A stretch of DNA of 44,719 nucleotides from Pseudomonadota bacterium. GTDB lineage: Bacteria > Pseudomonadota > Gammaproteobacteria > Xanthomonadales > Xanthomonadaceae. The first letter of the stretch is position 1; every line of letters begins with the position of its first letter. Location: positions 1 through 44,719 of the forward strand of contig JAEWNY010000089.1 in the NCBI GenBank assembly GCA_023461075.1, given 5' to 3'. Of the stretch, positions 8,263-16,299 are shown piece by piece. The notes beneath the pieces were generated by a model. The model was given only the letters and a program-made list of their open reading frames with translations. It searched no databases and was not told where the DNA came from. The position numbers and the translations under genes are program-made.

Positions 8263-9050
8263 GCATCGATGCCGCGCGGTGCGAGGGCGTGATCGCGATC
8301 GCCGAGGCCGCCGCCGCCGACATCCTCGCCGTCTATGCGCGCGATTTCGATGTCGAATGCAAGGACGATGCCAGCCCGTTGACCGAAGCCGACCTCGCCT
8401 CGCATCGACGCATCGTGCAAGGGTTGGCGATGCTGACACCCAAAGTCCCGGTGCTGTCGGAGGAGTCATCGGCCGCGACCTTCGAGGCGCGCCGCGCATG
8501 GACGCGCTACTGGCTGGTGGATCCGCTCGATGGCACCCGCGAGTTCGTCAAAAAGAATGGCGAGTTCAGCGTCAACATCGCGCTGATCGAAGAAGGTGCA
8601 GCCGTGTTCGGCGTGATCCAGCAGCCGGTGACCGGCATCGTCTGGCATGGCGGCGCGGGCTTCGGCGCGTTCCGGCGCGAAGGCGGCGGGGATATCGCGA
8701 TCAACAGCCGCTGCCCGGCCGCGCCGCCGCTGCGCATCGCCGCCAGCCGCTCGCATCGCGATGCACGGACCGACGCGGTATTGGCGCGTTTTCCCGACGC
8801 GGAAGTGATCGGGCTGGGCTCGTCGCTGAAGTTCTGCAAGCTGGCCGAAGGCGCACTCGACCTGTACCCGCGCTTCGGGCCGACCAGCGAATGGGACACC
8901 GCCGCCGGTCAGGCGATCCTGGAGGCAGCCGGTGGCGTGGTCATCGATCCGCGCGGCCGCCCGTTCCGCTACAACCAGCGCAGCAACTTGCTCAATGGCG
9001 ATTTCTGCGCCAGTGGTGATCCGGCATTGGCGATGGAGCTGACGAGGTGA
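8259..9050 (+). CDS. cysQ: 3'(2'),5'-bisphosphate nucleotidase CysQ
   Basis: 263 residues. An inositol monophosphatase-fold enzyme that dephosphorylates 3'-phosphoadenosine 5'-phosphate (PAP), a by-product of sulfate assimilation. Metal ligands are visible: Glu69 in SEES and Asp88/Asp91 in DPLDGT, with the distal motif WDTAAGQAILEAAGG. KNGEFSVNIALIE is typical of CysQ. The ATG overlaps the nudE stop by 4 bases and its own stop overlaps the GTG of mazG, so the three genes are almost certainly co-translated. Probably peripheral to the membrane or cytoplasmic. Confidence 0.94.
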   Translation: MSIDAARCEGVIAIAEAAAADILAVYARDFDVECKDDASPLTEADLASHRRIVQGLAMLTPKVPVLSEESSAATFEARRAWTRYWLVDPLDGTREFVKKNGEFSVNIALIEEGAAVFGVIQQPVTGIVWHGGAGFGAFRREGGGDIAINSRCPAAPPLRIAASRSHRDARTDAVLARFPDAEVIGLGSSLKFCKLAEGALDLYPRFGPTSEWDTAAGQAILEAAGGVVIDPRGRPFRYNQRSNLLNGDFCASGDPALAMELTR

Positions 9051-9865
9051 CCGGGAAGAAACGCGACATCGGCGACCTGCTGCGGATCATGGCTGCGTTG
9101 CGTGATCGCGAGAACGGCTGTCCGTGGGACATCGAGCAGGATTTCTCGAGCATCGCGCCGTACACCATCGAGGAAGCCTACGAAGTGGCCGATGCGATCG
9201 ATCGCGGCGACATGGACGACCTAAAGGACGAGCTGGGCGACCTGTTGCTGCAGGTGGTGTTCCACGCGCAGATGGCGCGAGAGCAGGGCACCTTCGATTT
9301 CGGCGATGTCTGCGCGGCGATCTGCGGCAAGATGACCCGGCGGCATCCGCATGTGTTCGCCGGTGCGTCGATCGCCGATGCCGAGGCGCAGACCGCGGCG
9401 TGGGAAGCACGGAAGCGCACGGAACGCTTGGCGAAATCGCCCGACGATGCCTCCGCGCTGGCCGGCATCGCCCGTGGCCTGCCGGAATGGCAACGCGCGA
9501 CCAAGCTGCAATCGCGGGCCGCGCGCACCGGCTTCGATTGGCCCGACCATCGCCCGGTGCTCGCCAAGCTGCGCGAGGAGCTGGACGAATTGGAGGCCGA
9601 GTTCGAGGCGCGGGCCAGCCAGCCCGACGAGCCCTCGATCGCGCGACGGCTGGAGGAGGAACTGGGCGATGTCCTGTTCGTGGCCGCCAATCTGGCGCGA
9701 CATTCCGGGGTCGATGTCGGCGCGGCCCTGCGTGGCGCCAACGTCAAGTTCGAGCGCCGCTTCCGCGCGATGGAAGCACTCGCCGCCAGCGAGGGCCGTG
9801 ACTTCGGCCAGCTGGGTCTGGCGGCGCAGGAAGCGTTGTGGAACCGGGTCAAGTCCGGTGAATAG
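9047..9865 (+). CDS. mazG: Nucleoside triphosphate pyrophosphohydrolase MazG
   Basis: 272 residues, GTG start overlapping the cysQ stop (GTGA). Starting here retains DIGDLLRIMAALRDRENGCPWD, the conserved N-terminus, which an internal ATG near 9088 would lose. Two MazG domains: the first with IEEAYEVADAIDRG and KDELGDLLLQ, the second with KLREELDELEAEF and RLEEELGDVLFVAANLAR. The EExxE and ExxD acidic residues bind Mg. MazG hydrolyses NTPs to NMP and pyrophosphate, clearing abnormal nucleotides and tempering the stringent response. It is the last gene of the nudE-cysQ-mazG unit. Confidence 0.95.
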   Translation: MTGKKRDIGDLLRIMAALRDRENGCPWDIEQDFSSIAPYTIEEAYEVADAIDRGDMDDLKDELGDLLLQVVFHAQMAREQGTFDFGDVCAAICGKMTRRHPHVFAGASIADAEAQTAAWEARKRTERLAKSPDDASALAGIARGLPEWQRATKLQSRAARTGFDWPDHRPVLAKLREELDELEAEFEARASQPDEPSIARRLEEELGDVLFVAANLARHSGVDVGAALRGANVKFERRFRAMEALAASEGRDFGQLGLAAQEALWNRVKSGE

Positions 9866-10017
9866 CGCGAATCCGGCGACGCAGACTGTGCCGACCGGAT
9901 AACGCGATCCTTTTCAGTCGTTTGGATTCAACAACTTAACCAACGCCTGAGCTTCTTCACGCTCCTTCCACCGTGAAACCGGATGATTTCACAAAGCTGA
10001 AGGGGAGACCTCCATCC
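9866..10017. other. Intergenic region before the response regulator
   Basis: 152 bases, more AT-rich in the middle (about 9910-9950) than its flanks. TTCAC (9956) and GTGAA (9972) form a short inverted repeat with 5-base arms. GGGGAG at 10001-10006 probably serves as ribosome binding site for 10018, with long spacing. The two-component operon promoter should be here, but I cannot assign a convincing -35/-10 pair. Confidence 0.4.
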
Positions 10018-10731
10018 ATGCGTACCAACCAGGAACCATCCGGCCTCGTGCTCATCATCGAGGACAACCGCAACATCTCGGAAATGGTCGGCGAATACCT
10101 CGAGAGCAAGGGGTTTGAAGTCGACTACGCTGCCGATGGCCTCGACGGCTATCGTCTGGCGGCGGAGAACACCTACGACGTCATCATCCTCGACCTCATG
10201 TTGCCGCGACTCGACGGCCTGGAAGTCTGCCGCCGCCTGCGCGAGGAAGCGCGCAAGTCGACACCTATCCTCATGCTCACCGCGCGCGACACGCTCGATG
10301 AAAAACTCACCGGCCTGTCCTCCGGCGCCGATGACTACCTGACCAAGCCCTTCGCGATCCAGGAACTGGAAGCACGCCTGCGCGTGCTGATCCGCCGCGA
10401 GCGCCGCCAGGTCGGTTCCGAGGTGTTGAAGGTGGGTGACCTGGTGCTGGACCCGGCATCGCTGCGTGCGACCCGTGGTGGCACCGAACTGCTGCTCTCG
10501 CCGATCGGGCTCAAGCTGCTGACCATCCTGATGCGCGAATCGCCGCGCGTGGTCAGCCGCCAGGAGATCGAGCGCGAGATCTGGGGCAACAGCCTGCCCG
10601 ATTCGGACACCCTGCGCAGCCACCTCTACAACCTGCGCAAGGTGATCGACAAGCCGTTCGACAAGCAACTGCTGCACACGGTGCAGAGCGCCGGCTACCG
10701 CATCGCCGACATCGAACAGCCGCCGGCCTGA
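10018..10731 (+). CDS. OmpR/PhoB-family response regulator
   Basis: 237 residues from the ATG at 10018. Receiver domain (1-120): acidic pair Glu15-Asp16, phosphoacceptor Asp59 in IILDLMLPRLDG, Thr in MLTAR, Lys110 in LTKPF. C-terminal winged helix (about 134-237): LLLSPIGLKLLTILMRES, VSRQEIEREIWGN and RSHLYNLRKVIDKPF with the recognition helix and HTVQSAGYRI. A DNA-binding transcription regulator, presumably partnered with the kinase 15 bases downstream. The target is unknown, but the efflux genes in the same direction are natural candidates. An upstream in-frame GTG (9973) would add 15 non-homologous residues. Confidence 0.93.
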   Translation: MRTNQEPSGLVLIIEDNRNISEMVGEYLESKGFEVDYAADGLDGYRLAAENTYDVIILDLMLPRLDGLEVCRRLREEARKSTPILMLTARDTLDEKLTGLSSGADDYLTKPFAIQELEARLRVLIRRERRQVGSEVLKVGDLVLDPASLRATRGGTELLLSPIGLKLLTILMRESPRVVSRQEIEREIWGNSLPDSDTLRSHLYNLRKVIDKPFDKQLLHTVQSAGYRIADIEQPPA

Positions 10732-10746
10732 GGCCGGCCACCGATC

Positions 10747-12024
10747 ATGGCGCCATCGGAGAGCCTGTCGCGCAAGATTCGATGGATCTTCATCCTGCAG
10801 GGGGTCGTCGCCTCGGTGCTGGTGACGATCGGCACGCTGACCGGCGGCTACCTGCTGCGGGAAACCCTGCTCAAGCAGCGGATCATCACCGAGGCCGACC
10901 GGGTCTGGGAACTCGTCCAGGACGATCCGGACGACGTGCCGCCGATCAGCTCAGTCTACGACGTCCACTTCGTGCCGACCGGCGGCATGCCCGACGGCGT
11001 GCCCGCGCAACTGCGCTCGCTCACGCCCGGCGTGCACCGGGTGGACGACCCGCGTTGGCGGCTGGCCTACATCAGCCAGCGCGCGCAAGGGACGCTCTAC
11101 CTGCGGCTGGCACCCGGCCTCACCGCTCGGCTCGTGCGCTGGATCTCCTTGCTGGCCACCGGGCTGGCGATCCTCAGCATCGCCTTCATCAGCTGGCTGG
11201 GATACCGGCGCTGCAAGCGCATCATCGCGCCGGTGGCGCGGCTTACCCGCAGCGTGCAGGGCTGGGATCCGCAACGGGTCGGCCACGCCCGTTTCGAAGC
11301 ACCCGAGGCGGGAGGCGACTCCACCTACGAGGTCACCCACCTGACCTCGGCCCTCTCCAGGATGTCGCGCCGCATGGAAGAGTACGTCGAGCGCGAACGC
11401 GATTTCACCCGCGATGCCAGTCATGAGCTGCGTACGCCGGTAACGGTCGTGCGGGTGGCCGGCGACTTGCTGGAAGCCGAATCGTTGAGTCCGCGCGGCG
11501 AGCGCTCGCTGCGACGGATCCGCCAGGCGACCGGCGACATGGAGGTGCTGATCGATTCGTTCCTCATCCTGGCGCGGCACCCCGAGGTGCCGCTGGACAT
11601 GGAAGAGGTCGACGTGACCGAGATGGCGCACGAAGAAGTGGTGAACGCCGTCGACTGGCTGGAAGGCAAGCCGATCACCTTGCGCGTGATCGAATCGGCT
11701 TCGCCGCAGGTGCATGCACCGCCGCGCGTGCTGGGGGTGATCATCTCGCAACTGATACGCAACGCCTGCCGCTTCACCGAGCAGGGGACGATCGAGGTTG
11801 AAGTCGCGGACGACCGCGTGGAAGTACGCGACAGCGGCATCGGGATGGACAAGGAAACGCTGGCGCGTGCGTTCGATCCGTTCTGGCGCGCCGACATCTC
11901 CGACTACACCGCCAAGGGCATGGGCCTGACCATCGCCCAGCGCCTGGCCGAGCGCATGGGCTGGAGCCTGCGCCTGGAAAGCCAGCTGGGCAAGGGCACC
12001 CGCGCGATCCTGCAGTTTGCCTGA
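10747..12024 (+). CDS. Membrane sensor histidine kinase
   Basis: 425 residues. Transmembrane segments at about 13-37 and 128-152 bracket a periplasmic sensor region of about 90 residues with no recognised domain. A HAMP-like linker follows, then the H-box FTRDASHELRTP with phosphoacceptor His226, an N-box around Asn339 (LIRNACRF), G1 RDSGIGMD and G2 AKGMGLTIAQRL, all needed for ATP binding. It is expected to phosphorylate the regulator encoded 15 bases upstream. The signal is not evident. The small sensor domain and the efflux operon downstream suggest detection of an envelope-active compound; that is inference. Confidence 0.92.
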   Translation: MAPSESLSRKIRWIFILQGVVASVLVTIGTLTGGYLLRETLLKQRIITEADRVWELVQDDPDDVPPISSVYDVHFVPTGGMPDGVPAQLRSLTPGVHRVDDPRWRLAYISQRAQGTLYLRLAPGLTARLVRWISLLATGLAILSIAFISWLGYRRCKRIIAPVARLTRSVQGWDPQRVGHARFEAPEAGGDSTYEVTHLTSALSRMSRRMEEYVERERDFTRDASHELRTPVTVVRVAGDLLEAESLSPRGERSLRRIRQATGDMEVLIDSFLILARHPEVPLDMEEVDVTEMAHEEVVNAVDWLEGKPITLRVIESASPQVHAPPRVLGVIISQLIRNACRFTEQGTIEVEVADDRVEVRDSGIGMDKETLARAFDPFWRADISDYTAKGMGLTIAQRLAERMGWSLRLESQLGKGTRAILQFA

Positions 12025-12106
12025 GCGGACGATGCCGGTCCGGTCAACCGGCCGGGCGGCCATGCGTTAGCCTCCCTGCAACCCGTCCGTCATGGAAGCC
12101 TTGTCG

Positions 12107-13687
12107 ATGTCGTCGAAACCCCGCGCCGCCTCCCGCTCCCGCCCCCGTTGGCTTTGGCCGGCCATCATTGCCCTGGTGGCTCTGGTCGCGCTGGGATGGT
12201 GGTGGTCCAAGCGCGAGGCGCGCAACCCGGAGAGCGCCTATCGCACGACCCCGATCGAGCGCGGCGACATCCGCGTGGCGATTTCCGCGACCGGCACGCT
12301 CTCGGCGATTTCCACCGTGACCGTCGGCAGCCAGATCTCAGGCCAGGTCACCGACGTGCTGGTCGATTTCAACAGTCCGGTGAAGAAGGGCGAGGTGTTG
12401 GCGCGCATCGATCCCAGCACCTACGAGGCGCAGATCGCCCAGGGGTCGGCGCAGATCGCCAGCGCCAATGCGCAACTGGCGCAGGCCCAGGCCACCCTGC
12501 GCAATGCCACGGTCGATTACAACCGCAAGGCCGAGTTGGGTCGCCAGCAGATGGTGGCGCGGGGCGATGTCGATGCGGCGCGCGCCACGATGCAGCAGGC
12601 GCAGGCGCTGGTGGCCTCGGCGCAGGCGCAGATCCGCCAGCAGACCGCGTCGACCCAGACCACCCGGGTCAACCTGTCGCGCACGGTGATCCGTTCGCCC
12701 GTCGATGGCGTGGTGCTGACACGCAAGATCGAGCCCGGGCAAACGGTGGCCGCCAGCCTGCAGGCACCGGAGTTGTTCACGATCGCCGAAGACCTCTCGA
12801 AGATGAAGATCGAGCTGGCGGTGGACGAGTCCGACATCGGCCAGGTCCAGCCCGGGCAAGCGGTGAGCTTCACCGCCGATGCCTTCCCCGACCGTCAGTT
12901 CCGTGGCGTGGTCGACCAGGTCCGGCTGTCGGCGGCCACCAACAACAATGTGGTGACCTATCCGGTGGTGGTCACCGTCGACAACAGCGACGGTACCCTG
13001 CTGCCGGGCCTGACGGTGAACGCCGAAATCGAGGTGAGCAAGCGCGGCAACATCCTCAAGGTCGGAAATGCGGCACTGCGCTACAAGCCGTCCGAGGAGG
13101 AACAGAAGGCGATCATGGCCGCCGCCGGCGAGCAGGGCCGCAGCGGCGTTCAGGGCGGCCAGCGTAGTGGGTTAAGCGACGAGTTGCCGGCCATCGCGCA
13201 GAAGCTCCAGCTCACGCCGGCGCAGCAGGCGACCTTCGATGAAGTGCTGGCGCGGGTCCGGGCCCAACAGGCCGAGCGCGCGGCTGCGGCACGCAGCGCT
13301 GCCAGCCAGCAATCGGGCAATCGCATCACCGGCGCAACCGGGGGCGGCGGGATGCGCAGCATGACCGGCGGCGGCAACGCCGCGATGCAGGCGCAGATGC
13401 GCAGCCGCATGCGCGAACGCTTCCAGCAGCAGTTCTCGCAGTTCCGCGCCCAGCTGGACGAGGGCCAGCGCGCGCAATGGGATACCGCGATCGACGGATT
13501 GATCAACGCCCAGCGTGCACCGCTCTACCTGTTGGTGGATGGCAAGCCGAAAATGGTGATGGTGCGCGTGGGCGCTTCCGACGGCTCCAGCACCGAGGTC
13601 GCCGGCAACATCAAGGAAGGCGACGAGGCGATCACCGGCGCGCGCGCGGCAAGCAGCACCGCGGCAAGCAGCCCGGGCGGCTCATGA
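12107..13687 (+). CDS. MacA-like periplasmic adaptor with a Spy-like insertion
   Basis: 526 residues; MacA itself is about 370. The N-terminal anchor is WLWPAIIALVALVALGWWW (15-33). Lipoyl and hairpin parts follow (SQISGQVTDVLVDFNSPVKKGEVLARIDP; long Gln/Ala-rich coiled coil about 105-195; RSPVDGVVLTRKIEPGQTV), then the beta-barrel. Residues about 330-465 are an extra Gln/Arg/Ala-rich segment with LTPAQQ (369) and LDEGQ (450), spaced and shaped like the LTxxQ motifs of Spy/CpxP chaperones. A membrane-proximal domain resumes at LYLLVDGKPKMVMVRVGASDG. It should link the inner-membrane ABC pump to an outer-membrane channel. The ATG at 12107 has GGAAG 8 bases upstream; an ATG at 12092 has no such site. 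The stop overlaps the ATPase gene. Confidence 0.9.
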   Translation: MSSKPRAASRSRPRWLWPAIIALVALVALGWWWSKREARNPESAYRTTPIERGDIRVAISATGTLSAISTVTVGSQISGQVTDVLVDFNSPVKKGEVLARIDPSTYEAQIAQGSAQIASANAQLAQAQATLRNATVDYNRKAELGRQQMVARGDVDAARATMQQAQALVASAQAQIRQQTASTQTTRVNLSRTVIRSPVDGVVLTRKIEPGQTVAASLQAPELFTIAEDLSKMKIELAVDESDIGQVQPGQAVSFTADAFPDRQFRGVVDQVRLSAATNNNVVTYPVVVTVDNSDGTLLPGLTVNAEIEVSKRGNILKVGNAALRYKPSEEEQKAIMAAAGEQGRSGVQGGQRSGLSDELPAIAQKLQLTPAQQATFDEVLARVRAQQAERAAAARSAASQQSGNRITGATGGGGMRSMTGGGNAAMQAQMRSRMRERFQQQFSQFRAQLDEGQRAQWDTAIDGLINAQRAPLYLLVDGKPKMVMVRVGASDGSSTEVAGNIKEGDEAITGARAASSTAASSPGGS

Positions 13688-14409
13688 ACGCAGTGACGGA
13701 GCCGCGCGCGGCCGCACCGGTCATCGAGACCCGTGGCCTGCGCAAGGTCTATTCGGAAGGCACCGAGGCCGAGGTGGTCGCCTTGAAGGACGTGGACCTG
13801 GTGATCCGGCAAGGCGACTTCGTCGCGATCATGGGGCCGTCGGGATCGGGCAAGTCGACCCTGATGAACCTGATCGGTTGCCTGGATACGCCGAGCGCCG
13901 GCCTCTACGCCTGCGATGGGGTCGATGTCTCGACGCTCGATGCCGAGGAGTTGGCGGTCCTGCGCCGCGACAAGATCGGCTTCGTGTTCCAGGGTTTCCA
14001 CCTGTTGCCGCGGATGAGCGCGCTGGACAACGTGGCGATGCCGCTCGGTTACGCCGGCATCGTGCCTGCCGAACGGCGCGAACGCGCGCAGGCGGCACTG
14101 GCCTCGGTGGGGCTGGGAGAGCGCGGCCACCATCGGCCCAATGAGCTTTCCGGTGGCCAGCAGCAGCGCGTGGCGATCGCCCGTGCCCTGATCAACCAAC
14201 CGCCGATCCTGCTGGCCGACGAACCCACCGGCGCACTCGACAGCAAGACCGGCGAGGAGATCCTGGCCCTGTTCAAGCGCCTGCGCGACGATGGCCACAC
14301 CGTCGTGCTGATCACCCACGATGCCCACGTCGCCGAACACGCCGACCGCGTTTTCATCATCCGCGACGGCGAACTGCACGAGGGTCAGCCCGAGGATCTG
14401 CGCGCATGA
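13684..14409 (+). CDS. MacB-type ABC transporter ATPase
   Basis: 241 residues. Walker A GPSGSGKST (51-59), Q-loop in GFVFQGFHLLPRMSALDNV, signature LSGGQQQRVAIARAL, Walker B ILLADEPTGALD and H-loop ITHDAHVAEHA. It belongs to the LolD/MacB/FtsE group. In E. coli MacB ATPase and permease are fused; here they are separate genes, as in YknY/YknZ-type exporters. The ATG overlaps the adaptor stop and the stop overlaps the permease start (both ATGA), implying coupled translation of the three subunits. It should energise export of a macrolide-, peptide- or lipid-like substrate; the substrate is unknown. Confidence 0.94.
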   Translation: MNAVTEPRAAAPVIETRGLRKVYSEGTEAEVVALKDVDLVIRQGDFVAIMGPSGSGKSTLMNLIGCLDTPSAGLYACDGVDVSTLDAEELAVLRRDKIGFVFQGFHLLPRMSALDNVAMPLGYAGIVPAERRERAQAALASVGLGERGHHRPNELSGGQQQRVAIARALINQPPILLADEPTGALDSKTGEEILALFKRLRDDGHTVVLITHDAHVAEHADRVFIIRDGELHEGQPEDLRA

Positions 14410-15644
14410 GCTGGCTGGACATTTTCCGCACTGCCTTCCACGCCCTGCGCGGAAACTGGATGCGCAGCGCGCTGACTTCGCTTGGCGTCATCATCGGTAT
14501 CGCCGCCGTCATCGTGATGGTCTCGGTGGGGCAGGGTACCCAGCAGGAAATCGACAAGATGGTGTCTGGCTTGGGCTCGCAACGGCTCGACATCTCCCCC
14601 GGCGGCGGCCGCGGCCCGGGCGGCGGTGCACGACAGAGCGCATCGAGTTTCTTCACCTTGACGATGGGCGATGCCGAGGCGATCCGCGAAGAGATTCCGG
14701 AAGTCCAGATGGTGACCGGCGTCCTGCGCGGCAATACCCAGGTGGTGTTCGCCGAGAACAACACCTCCACCAGCTGGCAGGGCGTGCAGCCGGATTTCTT
14801 TGTCATCAACGGCTGGGAAATCGCCGAAGGCAGCCTGTTCGAGGCCGACGATTACGGCGGCAACGGCCGCAGCGTGATCCTGGGCGATACCGTGCGGCGT
14901 ACGCTGTTCGGCGAAGACAGCGCGGTCGGCCAGACCATCCGCCTCGGCCGCGTCCCGTTGACGGTGGTCGGCACGCTGGCGCCGAAGGGGCAGGGTGGCT
15001 GGGGCCAGGACCAGGACGATGTCGTCATCGTGCCGCTCGAGACCGGGCGGCGGCGCCTCCTGGGCAGCATGGGCCTGCCGCCGGGCGCGGTGATGCAGAT
15101 CGCGCTGACCGTCGCCGATGCCAAGGATCTGACCTATGTACAGGGCGAGATCGAGGCATTGCTGCGCCAACGCCACAAGATCCAGCCGGGCCAGGAGGAC
15201 GATTTCAACGTCCGCAACATGAGCCAGATCATCGCCACCCGCACGGCGACGACCAATTTGATGTCGAAGCTGCTCGGCGCGGTCGCCGGCATCTGCCTGG
15301 TGATCGGCGGCATCGGCATCATGAATATCATGCTGGTCTCGGTGACCGAGCGGATCAAGGAAATCGGCCTGCGCATGGCGGTCGGCGCCGGGCCCTCCGA
15401 CGTGCGCCGGCAGTTCCTGATGGAGGCGCTGCTGATCTCGCTGATCGGCGGCGTCATCGGCATCCTGATCGGCATCGTCGGGGCCCTGCTGGTCTCGAAG
15501 TTCAGCGAGTTGCCGATGGCGCTCAATGCGCAGGTGGTCGGCCTGGCCGCGGCGTTTTCGATCGTCACCGGGCTGTTCTTCGGTTACTACCCGGCGCGCA
15601 AGGCGTCGCTGCTGGACCCGATCGAGGCGCTGCGCGCGCAATAG
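14406..15644 (+). CDS. MacB-like ABC transporter permease (FtsX domain)
   Basis: 412 residues. One N-terminal transmembrane helix (about 22-42), a large periplasmic MacB-PCD domain with a Gly-rich loop (GGGRGPGGGA), then three C-terminal helices in the FtsX fold (about 287-308, 340-360, 372-392). Conserved family segments include RSALTSLGVIIGIAAVI near the N-terminus, GGIGIMNIMLVSVTERIKEIGLRMAVG and YYPARKASLLDPIEALR at the end. This mechanotransmission permease couples cytoplasmic ATP hydrolysis to periplasmic conformational change and works with the adaptor and ATPase encoded just upstream. It is the last gene of the operon. Confidence 0.94.
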   Translation: MSWLDIFRTAFHALRGNWMRSALTSLGVIIGIAAVIVMVSVGQGTQQEIDKMVSGLGSQRLDISPGGGRGPGGGARQSASSFFTLTMGDAEAIREEIPEVQMVTGVLRGNTQVVFAENNTSTSWQGVQPDFFVINGWEIAEGSLFEADDYGGNGRSVILGDTVRRTLFGEDSAVGQTIRLGRVPLTVVGTLAPKGQGGWGQDQDDVVIVPLETGRRRLLGSMGLPPGAVMQIALTVADAKDLTYVQGEIEALLRQRHKIQPGQEDDFNVRNMSQIIATRTATTNLMSKLLGAVAGICLVIGGIGIMNIMLVSVTERIKEIGLRMAVGAGPSDVRRQFLMEALLISLIGGVIGILIGIVGALLVSKFSELPMALNAQVVGLAAAFSIVTGLFFGYYPARKASLLDPIEALRAQ

Positions 15645-15881
15645 CGCGTGACGGCATGAGCGCAGGAACGGCGCGACGGCCTCGCGCCAGATCGCGTAGC
15701 TACGCGCGGCGAGCAGCAGCCTGACCGGAAGCATGGCAATACGCACAGGGTTCTGTTCGTATGGTCCTCCCCCAATGAGTACCGCTGGCCCGCGCCATGC
15801 GAACGCCGGGATGTGCGCCTGTGGCAAAATCGCACGGTTGGCCCGAGGGTCGCCGCCTCATCGCCGGAACCGAGACGATCC
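15645..15881. other. Intergenic region between the efflux operon and dgkA
   Basis: 237 bases. It holds a GC-rich hairpin with perfect 7-bp arms (GGCGCGA 15670-15676, TCGCGCC 15682-15688) and, just after, a perfect 14-bp palindrome CGCGTAGCTACGCG (15693-15706). No U-run follows, so intrinsic termination is uncertain. CAAAAT at 15825-15830 could be a -10 element for dgkA, about 52 bases before its ATG. No gene is convincing here, although an antisense frame stays open. Confidence 0.5.
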
Positions 15882-16268
15882 ATGGCTGATACCTACGGAC
15901 ACCTGCCCCGTGGTCCGCGCGGCATCTATCGCGCGCTGCTGTGGTCGCTGAAGGGGCTGCGCGCGGCATGGCTGCACGAGTCTTCGTTCCGGCTTGAAGC
16001 GGTGGCGTTCATCGTGCTGGCGCCGTTGGGATTCTGGCTCGGCCAGACCGGTGTCGAACGCGCCATGCTGGTGGGTTCGATGCTGGCGGTGCTATCGATC
16101 GAACTGCTGAATTCGGCGGTCGAGGCGGTGATCGAGCGCTATGGCCCGGAATTCCACGAACTGGCCGGTCGCGCCAAGGACATGGGCTCGGCGGCGGTGT
16201 TCGTGCTGATGATGAACGTGCTGCTGGTCTGGGGATGCATCCTGCTGCCGCGACTGGCGCACCACTAG
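15882..16268 (+). CDS. dgkA: Diacylglycerol kinase DgkA
   Basis: 128 residues, the usual size of the trimeric membrane enzyme that phosphorylates diacylglycerol to phosphatidate, recycling lipid left from osmoregulated glucan or lipid A modification. An N-terminal amphipathic part (GIYRALLWSLKGLRAAWLHE) is followed by three hydrophobic helices. The conserved catalytic stretch ELLNSAVEAVIER and AKDMGSAAV are both present. The ATG at 15882 places this N-terminus normally; an upstream in-frame start (15813) would add 23 atypical residues. Transcribed toward the TerC gene, 31 bases downstream. Confidence 0.94.
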   Translation: MADTYGHLPRGPRGIYRALLWSLKGLRAAWLHESSFRLEAVAFIVLAPLGFWLGQTGVERAMLVGSMLAVLSIELLNSAVEAVIERYGPEFHELAGRAKDMGSAAVFVLMMNVLLVWGCILLPRLAHH

Positions 16269-16299
16269 AAAACGACAACAAGGTAGAGACTTTACGACG

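Noticed and set aside
15680..15800. Small gene on the - strand between the permease and dgkA
   Set aside because: The frame continues into an antisense frame of the permease gene, has no ribosome binding site and no recognisable product.
16269..16299. Manganese (yybP-ykoY) riboswitch before the TerC gene
   Set aside because: The gap is only 31 bases, far too short, and shows no such structure.
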